From positions 42,765,432-42,829,431 of the forward strand of contig JAPXFY010000018.1 of the NCBI GenBank assembly GCA_030674185.1: a stretch of 64,000 bases of DNA, written 5' to 3'. Origin of the DNA: Monoplex corrugatus. Lineage: Eukaryota > Mollusca > Gastropoda > Littorinimorpha > Ranellidae. A program made the position numbers and the translations under genes. The notes beneath the pieces are model-generated. The model was given only the letters and a program-made list of their open reading frames with translations. It ran no database searches and was not told the DNA's origin. Positions 12,216-24,789 of the stretch are shown piece by piece; positions within the stretch are counted from its first letter, which is position 1; every line of letters begins with the position of its first letter.

Positions 12216-12750
12216 GGCTCTAAGCCCAGCGGATTGCGTAGAGCCATATCAGGGCTGTAACCATCTCAAAAAGTACACCATACCTCACTAGGGGAAAAAA
12301 AACCAACCAGGAAAAGAAAATTAAGTACACATATCAATGCATTGCGCACATAATCTAAGGACATGTGCCCCTGGTGTTGACCACTCCGTCCAATTTATCA
12401 CCAGGGGATTTAATAAAAAAAAACATAACTATTGCCATATCAGGGCTATAACCGCTTCAAAAATACGAAACTTCGACCTAAATTACTTCCACATATCTCA
12501 CCTCCCTAGAGCCAGAAATGTACCCAGTTATCAATCCTAAGAAAAGTACGTAAGACTTTATCGAACACATACAAGTGAATGAACCATTAAGGTAGAAAAC
12601 GATAGGGAGAAATGACAAAGCAAAGAAGCAAGGCAGAAACAAAGAGAGTGACAGAAAAGAGGAAATTTCTAGCACAGAATTTCCAGAAGGTGGGGATACT
12701 ATTCATACTGAAAGAGCCCCCAGCATCCCCATGGTGGGGGGGGGGGGGGG
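12216..12750 (-). mobile_element. SINE-like ~520 bp element, copy 6
   Basis: Full-length copy ending at the head in a run of G on the plus strand (12,735-12,750). A ~20 bp internal segment near 12,432-12,455 repeats the tail motif. Confidence 0.7.
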
Positions 12751-13104
12751 CCAAAACATAACTGAACACAAAAAGTAAACATAACCAAGGACACTAAAAC
12801 ATGCATACAAAAACGGGCCTACATCACCTGAAATTGCTACTGACCATCACATTTCCTCAGAGTAAAAAAATACACATAATATATGTACCCAATTATCAAT
12901 CCTGAGAGAAAAAGTATGTACGGTTTTATCGAACACATACAGGTGAATGAACCAGCAAGGCAAAAAGTGACAGGAAGAAATGATAGAAAACAAAATAACA
13001 AGAAAGAAAAAGTGACAGAAAAGAGGAAATTTCTAGCACAGAATTTCCATAAGTCGGGAATACTATTCATACTAAATGAGCCTCCGCCACCCCCACGGAG
13101 GAGT
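12751..13104 (-). mobile_element. SINE-like element, partial copy 7
   Basis: The head and half of the body are present directly beside copy 6; the tail half is missing. This could be a tandem insertion or partial duplication. Confidence 0.7.
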
Positions 13105-14150
13105 TGAGATAGCTGAACTGTTTCAAAGGAGTATTTGCACAGTTTTTACAATGTAGAAATGACAAAACATGTCTAGCACCAGCAAATTCAGAACAATGAT
13201 TTATTTTGTAGTGTTAATACAAAGTGTAAAATTCTGTGTTTTTTTCATAGGTGTTACTGCTCTACGTATAAGATTGTTAAAAAGTCGTCCTCTTGAAAAT
13301 CACTACTACTTTAGACTCAAAATATAAAGGATTTAGAGTTCACTTAAGAAATACTGATTATTAAGCGATAAACGCACATAAACCAGACGATTAAACCGGT
13401 CGGGTCTCCTTTCTATAAACCACACACGCTACACCACAATTTATATTGCTATCCCTGAAACGAACGCATTTAAATTCGAAGTGTATTCAGTAGCTACCTC
13501 TGATGTATTCAGGAGCTACTTCTAGGACACAACCAAAAATCCATGAGAACATATTAGGTTCATACAGAAGAGATACTAAAATACTAAAACATCTCATGAA
13601 TTATGTGCGTCTTCTACTGTCTAAAAGTCGTGTCAGTTATGACATTATACGGTGGGTAATTAGTATATTTTTTTTCACTATTTTGCGATTTGAATTTTGA
13701 AGTACTGATCCATCGATACACATAATATTCATATGTAGTTTTTAAGCTAGAGTTGGATGGAAAAAAAACGACAAACAACAACAAAACAAAAACCAAACAC
13801 CAACAACGAGAAAAATAAAACTTCCCAAAACGCTTGTTGCATGCCCTCGTAAATCTCTCATCCACTGATGCGCACACTCTCTCTGTCATCCTCTGACTGG
13901 CAAACACACACACTTGCATTATCTATGTACAAAGTAACTTACTTTCAATTATCTGAAATCATTATTTCCCGAAAACTAACATACTTTATCCGCCCGCTAC
14001 CTACACCCGCCTGCTACCTACATAGCTTGCATAATTGCCATTTTATCAATAATGCGCGCGTACTTATGTGCGAATGTGTGTTCATGCGTGCGTGTGTTTG
14101 CGTCCGGTTCGATGAAGAAGCATAAATCTATATAGTCGGTAATAAGGTGA
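13105..14150. other. No gene recognised
   Basis: AT-rich unique-looking sequence without a supported exon or element. Confidence 0.4.
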
Positions 14151-14154
14151 TTGA

Positions 14155-14161
14155 TTGTGTT

Positions 14162-14226
<65 letters not shown>

Positions 14227-14236
14227 TGTGTGTGTA
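14155..14236. repeat. (GT)n microsatellite
   Basis: GT array beginning with GTTT-type units. Confidence 0.95.
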
Positions 14237-14771
14237 CGTGTATAAGGTGTACCTATGCGTGTGCGTATAATAAAAGTTCAAAAGTACTCTAGCCAGAAAC
14301 TACAGCGGCTTCCAACTGCAGCATGGACTGAGCAAGTAATTGCCACGCTAGACTTTCATCGAGTGTCTGCGTTCACATACCATGCCAAGATGTGTGTTTA
14401 AGCTCCTCCTGACTTTCAAGTCTTCCAAAGCTCTCAGATCTGAAGGGACTTTCTCCTGAACTCACCTTTAAGGACTTCTCTCCTGAACTCACCTCTGTTC
14501 TCTCTTGGTCGACTGCAAGAAGAAATCCTTTTGTTTTGGATCCAGCAGTATGGGGCTTCTCACGATGTCTTTTAAGACAAAGCGGTTGACTAGTCGCTCT
14601 CAAAACAAGGCACAAAATACCCACATAAAAGAACCACCTCAAACAAAGACAAAAAAAACAATACAAACCAAACCAACCAACCAAACAAAAAACCCACCTT
14701 GACACGTGTCTTTCAAAAACCTCAACAAAATTGCGTAGATTACTATTTAATAACCCATTATTTTGCAATCG

Positions 14772-14864
<93 letters not shown>

Positions 14865-14865
14865 G
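14772..14865. repeat. (GT)n microsatellite
   Basis: Near-perfect GT array with one TATG interruption. Confidence 0.95.
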
Positions 14866-15059
14866 CGTGCGTGCGTAATTTATCGCGTGCGTTCGTATAT
14901 ACGAAAGACGCATAATTCAAATGATAAATACATTTTTCTTCCATGTACTGTTTTTGCCAACTTTCTTATCTCATGATGTTATGTTTTTGTTGATGAAATG
15001 ACTACGTTTACTTTAAACCAAATTAACATGTTGACCCAATAACACCCCTGCCCTCCGTG

Positions 15060-15165
15060 TTAACAAAGTTGAGTAACACGCGAGGGTGCGGATGGGACCC
15101 AGCGCACCAACGCAATCAGCTCCCAACGTTACTTGGTAGCCACTACACCAAGCAAAGGGAGGGCT
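15060..15165 (-). mobile_element. Possible tRNA-derived SINE head
   Basis: On the minus strand TGGTGTAGTGGCTA (15,150-15,137) resembles a Pol III A box and GGGTCCCATCC (15,100-15,090) resembles a B box, 50 nt apart as in tRNA-derived SINEs. The intervening sequence does not fold into a clear tRNA cloverleaf, so a functional tRNA gene is unlikely. Confidence 0.4.
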
Positions 15166-15633
15166 GTCCATGCGTTGCATGACCCATTCGGACCCAGTCA
15201 TCAGTTACCCTGTTTACAAATCAAATGGCAAGGTGGGAAATGACAAACCCTGGGACATAGCCATACAATGCCCACCAACAAGGTCCAGCCCAGCCTCCGG
15301 ACCAAGAGAGGATGGTAGAACCCTCTCTCGACCCACCCTGGTCTTCATCTTTCTTTCGGGCAGCCCGCCCTGCCACCAGCTCGCATAGCTGCCAGCTCCT
15401 TCCTTACTAAAGTCTCCACAGTTAGCAGTCGGAAGTTCCCACTGTTGCTTTACTTCTACGACAGGAGGTGTTTGCGGACTAGTGGTACTCTATTGCCAAT
15501 TTCTGATCTCATGTTATATTTGTATTTAGTTTTGATCAACTACGTTTTACTTCACACCGAATTAACGTATGCACCCGGCAACACCTCTGCCCTCCGCGCA
15601 TACATACATTACCGGTATATACATTTATTACGT

Positions 15634-15648
15634 GTGTGTGTGTGTGTG

Positions 15649-15731
<83 letters not shown>

Positions 15732-15752
15732 TGTGTGTGTGTGTGCGCGCGC
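15634..15752. repeat. (GT)n microsatellite
   Basis: GT array ending in a short (GC)n patch. Confidence 0.95.
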
Positions 15753-15948
15753 GCACGCGTGAAAGGTTATCAATTTTTGATTTGATGCTGTGCGCTGTGC
15801 TATTTTCATAAACTACGCTTATACTACTTCGATGCATGTATTTGACTCTATACTGCAACACCAACCTCCTCCTTTTATTTCGTTTTCAAAGCGCATCTAG
15901 CAAGCTTTGGCGTGGAATGTTTGCGCAACACAACGTCATTATAATGGT

Positions 15949-16144
15949 TATTATTATCATTAGTCATTATTACCTATATCACCTACACGTATGTATGCAC
16001 CATTGTTTTTGTTGTTCAAAAACACAGTCAGTCCTGATGAGGCCGGGTTTCGGCGACAGCGCTACGACAAAGTGTGAACAACAAAAACAATGGTGCATAC
16101 ATACGTGTAGGTGATATAGGTAATAATGACTAATGATAATAATA
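15949..16144. repeat. Perfect 70 bp inverted repeat (fold-back) with 56 nt loop
   Basis: Arms 15,949-16,018 and 16,075-16,144 are exact reverse complements over 70 bp. The loop (16,019-16,074) contains CTGATGAGGCCGGGTTTCGG at 16,034-16,053, with a small CCG/CGG stem inside. The structure directly precedes the 42 bp minisatellite. A duplication-inversion event or the terminus of a mobile element could produce it. Confidence 0.9.
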
Positions 16145-16212
16145 TTTTTATTATAGTAGCAATATTGTCACAGTTAAAAATGTAATGAGGGGACACTGTC
16201 TAGACGTGCAAA

Positions 16213-18180
16213 AAGTGACTGTTGGCATGTCCCGGGAGCAAGTAACCTGTCATACAGTGACGCTACACGAGAGGTGACACTCTTGGGACGTGCCAACAGT
16301 GACGCTACACGAGAGGTGACACTCTTGGGACATGCCAACAGTGACGCTACACGAGAGGTGACACTCTTGGGACATGCCAACAGTGACGCTACACGAGAGG
16401 TGACACTCTTGGGACATGCCAACAGTGAGGCTACACGAGAGGTGACACACTTGGGACATGCCAACAGTGACGCTACACGAGAGGAAACACTCTCGGGACA
16501 TGCCAACAGTGACGCTACACGAGAGTTGACACACTTGGGACATGCCAACAGTGACGCTACACAAGAGGTGACACGCTTGGGACAGTGCCAACAGTGACGC
16601 TACATGAGAGGTGACACTCTCGGGACATGCCACCAGTGATGCTACATGAGAGGTGACACACTTGGGACATGCCATCAGTGACACTAAACGAGAGCCGACA
16701 CACTTGGGACATGCCAACAGTGACGTTACACGAGAGCTGACACTCTCGGGACATGCCACCAGTGATGCTACATGAGAGGTGACACACTTGGGACATGCCA
16801 ACAGTGACGCTACACGAGAGGTGACACTCTCGGGACATGCCAACAGTGACGCTACACGAGAGGTGACACTCTCGGGACATGCCAACAGTGACGCTACACG
16901 AGAGGTGACACACTTGGGACATGCCAACAGTGCGCTACACGACAGCTGACACACTTGGGACATGCCAACAGTGCGCTACACGACAGCTGACACACTTGGG
17001 ACATGCCAACAGTGACGCTACACGAGAGGTGACACTCTCGGGACATGCCAACAGTGACGCTACACGAGAGGTGACACACTTGGGACATGCCAACAGTGAC
17101 GCTACATGAGAGGTGACACTCTCGGGACATGCCACCAGTGATGCTACATGAGAGGTGACACCCTTGGGACATGCCATCAGTGACACTAAACGAGAGCCGA
17201 CACACTTGGGACATGCCAACAGTGACGCTACACGAGAGCTGACACACTTGGGACATGCCACAGTGATGCTACATGAGAGGTGACACACTTGGGACATGCC
17301 AACAGTGACGCTACACGAGAGGTGACACACTTGGGTGACACACTTGGGACATGCCACCAGTGATGCTACATGAGAGGTGACACACTTGGGTGACACACAT
17401 GGGACATGCCAACAGTGACGCTACACGACAGCTGACACACTTGGGACATGCCAACAGTGACGCTACACGAGAGGTGACACTCTTGGGACATGCCAACAGT
17501 GACGCTACACGAGAGGTGACACACTTGGGACATGCCAACAGTGACGCGCTACACGAGAGCTGACACACTTGGGACATGCCAACAGTGACGCTACACGAGA
17601 GCTGACACACTTGGGACATGCCAACAGTGACGCTACACGAGAGGTGACACACTTGGGACATGCCAACAGTGACGCTACACGACAGCTGACACACTTGGGA
17701 CATGCCAACAGTGACGCTACACGAGAGCTGACACACTTGGGACATGCCAACAGTGACGCTACACGAGAGGTGACACACTTGGGACATGCCAACAGTGACG
17801 CTACACGACAGCTGACACACTTGGGACATGCCAACAGTGACGCTACACGAGAGGTGACACACTTTGGGACATGCCAACAGTGACGCTACACGAGAGGTGA
17901 CACACTTTGGGACATGCCAACAGTGACGCTACACGAGAGGTAACACTCTTGGGACATGCCAGTAGTGACGCTACACGAGAGGTAACACTCTTGGGACATG
18001 CCAGCAGTGACGCTACACGAGAAGTAACACTCTTGGGACATGCCAACAGTGACGCTACACGAGAAAGTAACACTCTTGGGACATGCCAACAGTGACGCTA
18101 CACGAGAGGTGACACACTTCGAACAGTGCCAACAGTGACACGCGCTGCATGACAGGTGACACACTCTTGGGACGTGCAAA
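16213..18180. repeat. 42 bp minisatellite, about 46 units
   Basis: Each unit contains CAACAGTGACGCTACACGAG followed by a variable (A/C)GGTGACAC(A/T)CT(T/C)GGGACATGC part. Because 42 is a multiple of three and the unit lacks stops in several frames, it gives long 14-residue-periodic ORFs on both strands (HANSDATREVTLLG on plus); I do not regard them as genes. Units vary at a few positions and some are shortened, for example near 16,930-16,985, 17,258 and 17,330-17,400. The first unit (16,213-16,235) is inverted. Both flanks carry GACGTGCAAAAAGT. Confidence 0.95.
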
Positions 18181-18576
18181 AAGTATTACTACATGACAGG
18201 TGTCCAGTCAGGGAGGGGACCCTCGTATGAAAAACAAACAAACAACAGAAACAACAGGTCCTATACACCAAATACTACACAGATAGTTAACATCAATTTT
18301 TTAATTATTACAAAGTTAAAGTTCAACATCTACTGCCACATGTATCTTTGTCAAATCTATGTTGAACGTACCGACAAAAAACAAAGTACACTCAAGTACA
18401 TATATCATTGTCGCTACAAAATGATGTCTATTCGTGTAAACTTAATTGATACTAAAATGTGTCGAGAAATTATACATGTAAAATAGTAAGCCATTAACAG
18501 GAAGGCGGGAGACACCCCCAAAACCACAACTTTTGTACTTTCCTGTAAACTCTGTCAGTCACTATTACTGTCAGTG
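18181..18576. other. No gene recognised
   Basis: AT-rich spacer between the minisatellite and the next SINE-like copy. Confidence 0.4.
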
Positions 18577-19107
18577 TTGCTTAAAGCCCAGCCGACTGCG
18601 TAGAGCCATATCAGGGCTATAACAGTTTAAAAACATACAAAACTTCAACAGGAAAAAAGAAAAGAAAATCAAGTACTATATCAATGCATTTGCGAACATA
18701 ATCTAAGGACATGCCCCTGGCGTTGACAACTCCAATTTATCGCACAGGGAATTTAAAGAAAACACCTAATATAAATTTAAGCATACCTAAGGACACCAAA
18801 ACACATAAATGGGCATAAATTACCTAAAATTGCTTCCGCATATCTCAACTCCCTTGAGCCAAAAATGCTTTTAATACATGTACCCAGTTATCAATCCTAT
18901 GATAAAGTACTCGTACTTAAGACTTTCTCGAACACATACAGGTGAATGGATCAGCAAGGCAGAAAGTGATAGGAAGAAATAACAGAAAGCAAAGTAGGAA
19001 GGCCGAAACAAAGAGTGACAGAAAAGAGGAAATTTCTAGCACAGAATTTCCAGAAGGTGGGAATACTGTTTATACTGAAAGAGACCCCGACATCTCCACG
19101 GGGGAAA
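18577..19107 (-). mobile_element. SINE-like ~520 bp element, copy 8
   Basis: Full-length copy, tail at 18,581, head near 19,107. Confidence 0.75.
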
Positions 19108-20090
19108 ATGTCAGTCATGGAACTCTACTCAAAACATTTTCATTTCTGCTTTTTTACATAAACTTTGAACCTTAGTCGGGGACGTAAAAGCGGACGGCCA
19201 CCTACTGTTTCTCATTGAAATTTTGACTTAGAAGGCTGCAAACGATCTTGTGTCTGTTCATGACTGGGATTGCTGCAAAATTACGGCAAAATAGCTGTCA
19301 GCGTCTTTTGGCTGACAGACCTGTGTGCACAACGACAATGTCATTACTGTTGTCAATTCAGCGGTGGTGGGTGGAAATTTTACCCTATTTGGAAACGAGA
19401 CAAGCGCCTACAATGTTGTTCTATGAAACGCCTACTGTAAGGACATGCAGGGGAAAAGAAAAACCCAGTAACATACCGGATCGGTTGTGGCTCCGAACAG
19501 CGTCTACGCTCCTCACTGGCAGACTCCAGGACGAGGGTGACTTAAACTAGTAGAGTAACACCATTCGTCAGCTTCTGGAAAGAACCACCACTGGAACACC
19601 GAGTGCCTGCACTTCATATGAAAGCGCCAAAATGAAATAACGTACTAAGACCCATCATCTTACCGCTGGCATATCATGGGAATCACCGAGGTCTCTGACA
19701 GGGTTTGGATAATGTCTGGTTGTAACAATGATGCTACATGACATGTGACATATTCTTGGGACGTGCCAACGGTAACGATGGCCTCAAGACGTGGAACAGT
19801 ATAATAGTATTCACTGTGAGAAATGATGTGGTTGGGGCCATCATCAGCTGCACTCCTATCTCAAGCAGGATGATATTGATTCACTTCTCTGCCAGGTCTC
19901 GTAAAGTCACCATCATCCAGTTCTGTACTTTAAAGACAAGATCATGGAGATGAAAAAACCGAAGAGTTCTATAAGTGACTAGACAAAATCATTGTGACGA
20001 TTCCAAAGACATTTTTGTATGCTCAAAAATTTGGTTTAGACGCATATAATTTAGCAGATATGGCTTGACATTTTTCTTCTTCGTCGTTTT
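19108..20090. other. No gene recognised; isolated minisatellite remnant
   Basis: At 19,729-19,780 a single diverged unit of the 16.2-18.2 kb minisatellite occurs (GATGCTACATGACATGTGAC and GGGACGTGCCAACGG). The ~100-codon frame at 19,248-19,550 has no recognised family or exon boundaries and is not called. Confidence 0.45.
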
Positions 20091-23000
20091 CTTTTAGCTT
20101 GGTTGCCGTGTTTTTTTCTTCTCGTCGTTTCTTTTCAGTGACGTTCATATTCACTTTTGTTATTACTCTTTATTTGTTTACTTCTTTTTTTTTTTAATAG
20201 CGATTTTCTTCTTCTATGATAGTCTTCTTGATTAATGTTGATTTCTTCTTTGATACTGTTACTCTTCATTTTTTTTTCGAAAATGGCTTTTTTCCCGTAG
20301 TTATTGTTGATTTTCTTCTTCTTTGTTGTTGTTTTTCTTTGTGGATGTTCTTTGTGGATGATCATGTTTTTTTTCTTCTTTGTTTTTCATCTTTCTCCTT
20401 TGTCTTCCGTTACTGTTTTCCTTTTCACATAATTTCATTTTTTCTCCAATAATGATGCTATCGTTCATCTTCACTGTTTTTCTTCTTCATCATTTTTTTT
20501 ATGTCCATAGATGTATTTATTCTCTTTCTCGGGCATTGTTCTATTTTTTTTTTTTTTTAATCCAGCCGATTGTTCTTTCTCTTAGTGGTTGTCGTTCTAT
20601 TTCTTTTCCTTTCTTGGTCCATGTTCTCTCCTTTTTGTCTTGGTCATCGTTGTTCTTTTTGTTGGTCATTGTTCTGTTTCATTTTCTTGGTGGCTGCTGT
20701 TCTATCTTTTCATTTGCTGATCGTTGTTATTCTGTTTCTTCTTCCTTTTGATCGCTGACGCTACGTTTCTTGTAACTGATTCTTGTTCCTTTTTGTTGGT
20801 CGTTGTTCATTTCCTTCTTTTTGTAGATCGTTCCTGCGTTCTTTTTTTTTCTTTTTTTGTCGACCGTCGTATTCTTTCATCTTCTCTTTGTTGGTCGTTA
20901 TTATTCTGTGTGTTCTTTATGCCGGTCGGTGTTCCGTTTCCTTGTTTTGCCTTGGTGGTCGTTGTTCCGTTTTTGTTTGTTTTTTTTACCTCGGTCCGTT
21001 TTCTTTTTCTTTTTGCCTTGGTCCTCGTTTCGTTTTTCTTCTTTTTTTTATCGCCTTGGTCCTTGTTCTGTTTCTTTTTCCTTCTTTTTTTCTACCTTGG
21101 TCCTTGCTGCATTTCTTTTTCTTTTTTTTTTCTTTGCCTTGGTCCTTAATTTTTTTCCCTTGGTCCTTGTACCGTTTCTTCTTTTTTGCCTTTGTCCTGG
21201 TTCCATTTATTCGTTTTTGTTTTTGCTTTTTTCAGTTTTCCTTTTCTTCTATATTTGTTTTTGCCTTGGTCCTCGTTCCGTTCTTTTTTTTTCTCCTTGG
21301 TCCTTGTTCCGTTTCTTCTTTTTGTTTCTTTTTGTTTTTGCCTTGGTCAATTTCTTCTCTTTTTTGTTTTTGCCTTGGTCCTTGATCCGTTTCTTCTTTT
21401 TTTGTTTGTCTTGGTCCTGTTCCCCGATTTTTTTTGTTTTGCCGTGGTCCTTGTTCCGTTACATTTTTTCCCTTGGTTCTTGTTCCGTTTCTTCTTTTTT
21501 CTTTGCCTTGGTCCCTTGTTTCGTTTTTTTCTTCTTGGTCCTTGTTCCGTTTCTTCTTTTTTTTTTTGCCTTGGTCCGTTTCTTCTCCTGTTTTTTTTTT
21601 CCACCTCGTTTCGTTTCTTCTTTTTTAAAAAAAAATATTTTGCCTTGGTCCTAGTTCTGTTTCTTTTTCTTCTTGATCCTTGTTCTGTTTCTTGTTCTTC
21701 TTGTCTTTTCTTCTTGTCTTCTTGTCCTTGTTCTGTTTCTTGTTCTTCTTGGTCCTTGTTCATTTCTCTTCTTGGTCCTTGTTCCCTTTGTCCATTTCTT
21801 GGTCCTTGTTCCATTTCTTCTTCTTGGTCCTTGTTCTGTTTCTTCTTTTGTCCTTGTCTTTTCTTTTCTTCTTGGTCTTGTTCCATTTGTCCTTCTTCTT
21901 GGTCCTTGTTCTTTCTTCTTGTCCTTGTTCTGTTCTTCTTCTTGATCCTTGTTCTGTTTTTCTTCTTCTTGATTCCTTGTTCTTTTCTTGTCTTTCCTTT
22001 CTTCTTGTTCCCTTGTTCTGTTTCTTCTTTCTTCTTGTTTGTCCTTTTTCTGTCTTTCATTTCTTTTCTTGGTCTTGTTCGTTTTTCTTGATCCTTGTTC
22101 TGTTTCTTCTTCTTCTTGGTTCTTGTTCTGTTTCTCCTTTTTTCTTAATTACCTTGGACGTTTTCTTCTTTTTCTTTTGTTTTTTGCCTTGGTCCGTGTT
22201 CTGTTTCTTTTTTGTTTGTGTGGGTGTTCTTTGCCTTGATTCTTATTCTGTTTCCTTATCAATTAATTTCTTTTGCCTTGGTCCTTGTTGCGTTTTTTTT
22301 CCCTCGGTTCTTGTTCCTGTTTTACTTTTCTTTTTTGACTTGGTCTTTGCTCCGTTTCTTCTTCTTTCTTTTTTGCCTTGATCCTTGTTCCGTTGTTGTT
22401 GTTTTTTTTTGCCCCCGTCCTTGTTCTGTTTGTTTTTTTGTTTTGTTTTGCATTGGTCCTTGTCCTTTTCTCTTTTTTTGTTTTGCCTTGGTCCGTGCTC
22501 CGTTTTTTTCCCTTTTTTTTCCTTGGTTTTTTATCTTTTTTTTTTTGCCTTGGCCCTGTTCCCTTGTCCTTTTTTGCCTTGGTCCTTGTTCCGTTTTTTT
22601 GTACCATGGTCCTTGTTCGTTTCATCTTCGTTTTTTCCTTGGCCTTGGTCATTGTCCGTTTCTTTTTTTGTTTATTTTTGCCTTGTCGTGTTCTTGTTCT
22701 TCTTTTTCTTCTTTTTTTTTTTTGCCTTGATTCTTGTTCCGTTCTTCTATTATTTTTTTTTGGCCTAGTCCTTGTTGCGTTTTTCTTTCTTTTTCCTTGG
22801 TCCTGTTCCGTTTTGTTTCTTTTTTTCCTTGTCCTTGTTCCGTAATTTTTTTGCCTTGGTCCTTTTTCCTTTTTTTTTTTTTGCCTTGATCCTTGTTCTT
22901 TTTTTTTTGCCTTGATCTTGTTCTTCTTTCTTTCTTCTTGTCCTTGTTCCGTTTTTCTTTTGTCCTGTTCCGTATCTTCTTCTTTGTCCTATGTCCGTTT

Positions 23001-24789
23001 CTTCTTTCTTTTGTTTTTTTTTTGCCTTGGTCTTTCTTTTTTTTTTTGCTCTTGTTGCCTTGGTTCGTGTTCTTTTCTTCTTTTTTTCTTTCTTTTTGCT
23101 TTCCTTGATCTTGTTCTTTTTCTATTGTTTTTTTTTTTTGCCTTGTCCTTGTTCGTTTTTTTGCCTTGGTCCTTGTTCCTTTCCTTTTTTTGCCTTGATC
23201 CTTGTTCCATTTTTTTTTGCCTTGGTCTTCTTTTTTTTTTTGCCTTGATCCTTGTTCCGTTTTTTTTTTTGCCTTGTCTTTCTTTTCTTTCGTTTGCCTT
23301 GATCCTTGTTCCGTTTTGTTTTTTTTTTGCCTTGGTACCTCTTCTTTTTTTTTTGCCTTGATCCTTGTTCCTTTTCTTTTTGCCTTGGTCTGTTTTTCTT
23401 TTTTTTGCCTTGATCCTTGTTCTTGTTCCTTTTCCTTGTCCTCTTTTTTTGCCTTGGTCCTTTCTTTTTTTTGCCTTGGTTCCTTGTTTTCCGTTTCTTT
23501 TTGCATTGGTCCTTTTTTTTCTTTTTTGCCTTGGTCCTTGTTCCGTTTTTTTTTGCCTCGATCCTTGTTCCATTTCTTTTGTTTTTGCCTTGGTCCTTGT
23601 TCCATTTTTTTTTTGCCTTGGTCCTTTATTCCGTTTTCTGTTGTTTTGTTGCCTGGTCCTTGTTCCACTTTTTTTTTGCCTTGGCCCTGTTCCCTTGTCC
23701 TTTTTTTTGCCTTGGTCCTTGTTCCGTTTTTTTTTTTTGCCTTGGTCGTTTATTCCGTTTTCTGTTGTTTTGTTGCCTTGGTCCTTGTTCACTTTTTTTT
23801 TTTGCTTGGCCTGTCCTTGTCCTTTCTTTGGCCTTGTCTTGTTCCGTTTCTTTTTGTTTTTTGCCTTGCTCCTAGTTCCATTTCTTCTTCTTTTGTTTGT
23901 TGCCTTGGTCCTTGTTCCGTTTTTCTTTTGGCCTTGTTCCATTGTTTTCTTTTGTTGCCTTGGTCCTTGTTCAGTTTCTTGTTTTCTCCTTAGTCCTAGT
24001 TCCAATTCATTTTCTTCGTTCTTGTTCCGTTTGGGTGTTTGTTTGCCTTGGTCCTGTTCCGTTTTTTTGTTTTTTTTTTTTGCTTAGTCCTTGTTCCGTT
24101 TTTTTTGATTTTTGTTTTGCCTGGGTCCTTGTTCCGTTTTTTTCCCTGGTCCTTGTACTGTTTTCTTTTCTTTTTTTTTTGCCTTGGTCCTGGTTCCGTT
24201 TCTGCTTTTTTTGGGCCTTGGTCCTTGTTTCGTTTCTTTTTCTTCTTTTATGCCTTGGTACTTGTTCTATTTCTTCTTTTTTTTGTCGCCTTTGTTCTTG
24301 TTTGGTTTTCTTTTTTTCTTTTCTTTGCCTTGGTCCTTGTTCTGTTTTTTCCTTTTCGTTGCTTTGGTCCTTGTTCCATTTCTTTTTTCTTTTTGGCCTT
24401 GGTCCTTGTTCTGTTTCTTCTATTTTTGCCTTGGTCCTTGTTCCGTTTCTTCTTCTTTTAGTTTTTTTTTTGCCTTGGTCCTTGTTCCGTTTTTTCCCCT
24501 TTAGTGCTTGTTCTGTTTTCTGTTTTTTTCTTGCTTTGGTCCTTGTTCCGTTTCGTCTACTTTTTTGTGTGCCTTGGTCCTTCTTCCGTTTCTTCTTTTT
24601 TGTGCGCGTTTTTAGCTTTGGTCCATATTCCGTTTTTTTTTGTGCCTTGGTCCTTGTCCTGTTTCTTTTTTTCATCGCATGGGTCCTTGTTCCATTTTCT
24701 TTTTTGTTTTGCCTTGGTTAGTTTCTTTCTCTTTTTTTGCCTTGGTCCTTGTTCCGTTTCTTCTTTGATTTCTGCCTTGGTCCTGTTCC

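Larger units (their letters stand above)
14950..15880. repeat. Three diverged copies of a ~120 bp sequence around GT arrays
   Basis: Segments at about 14,950-15,065, 15,485-15,610 and 15,772-15,880 share a TCTCATG...TTTTGAT...CTACG core, and the first two also share a CACCCCTGCCCTCCG-like end. The (GT)n array at 15,634-15,750 lies between copies 2 and 3. Confidence 0.4.

Noticed and set aside
16174..18179. Long periodic ORFs (HANSDATREVTLLG and MACPKCVTSRVASLL repeats)
   Set aside because: Products of a stop-free 42 bp unit; open on both strands and in several frames, with no flanking gene structure.
16240..18180. CRISPR-like regular spacing
   Set aside because: Head-to-tail minisatellite without unique spacers, in a eukaryotic genome.
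19248..19550. 100-residue plus-strand ORF
   Set aside because: No recognised motif, no exon boundaries, neighbours are repeats.
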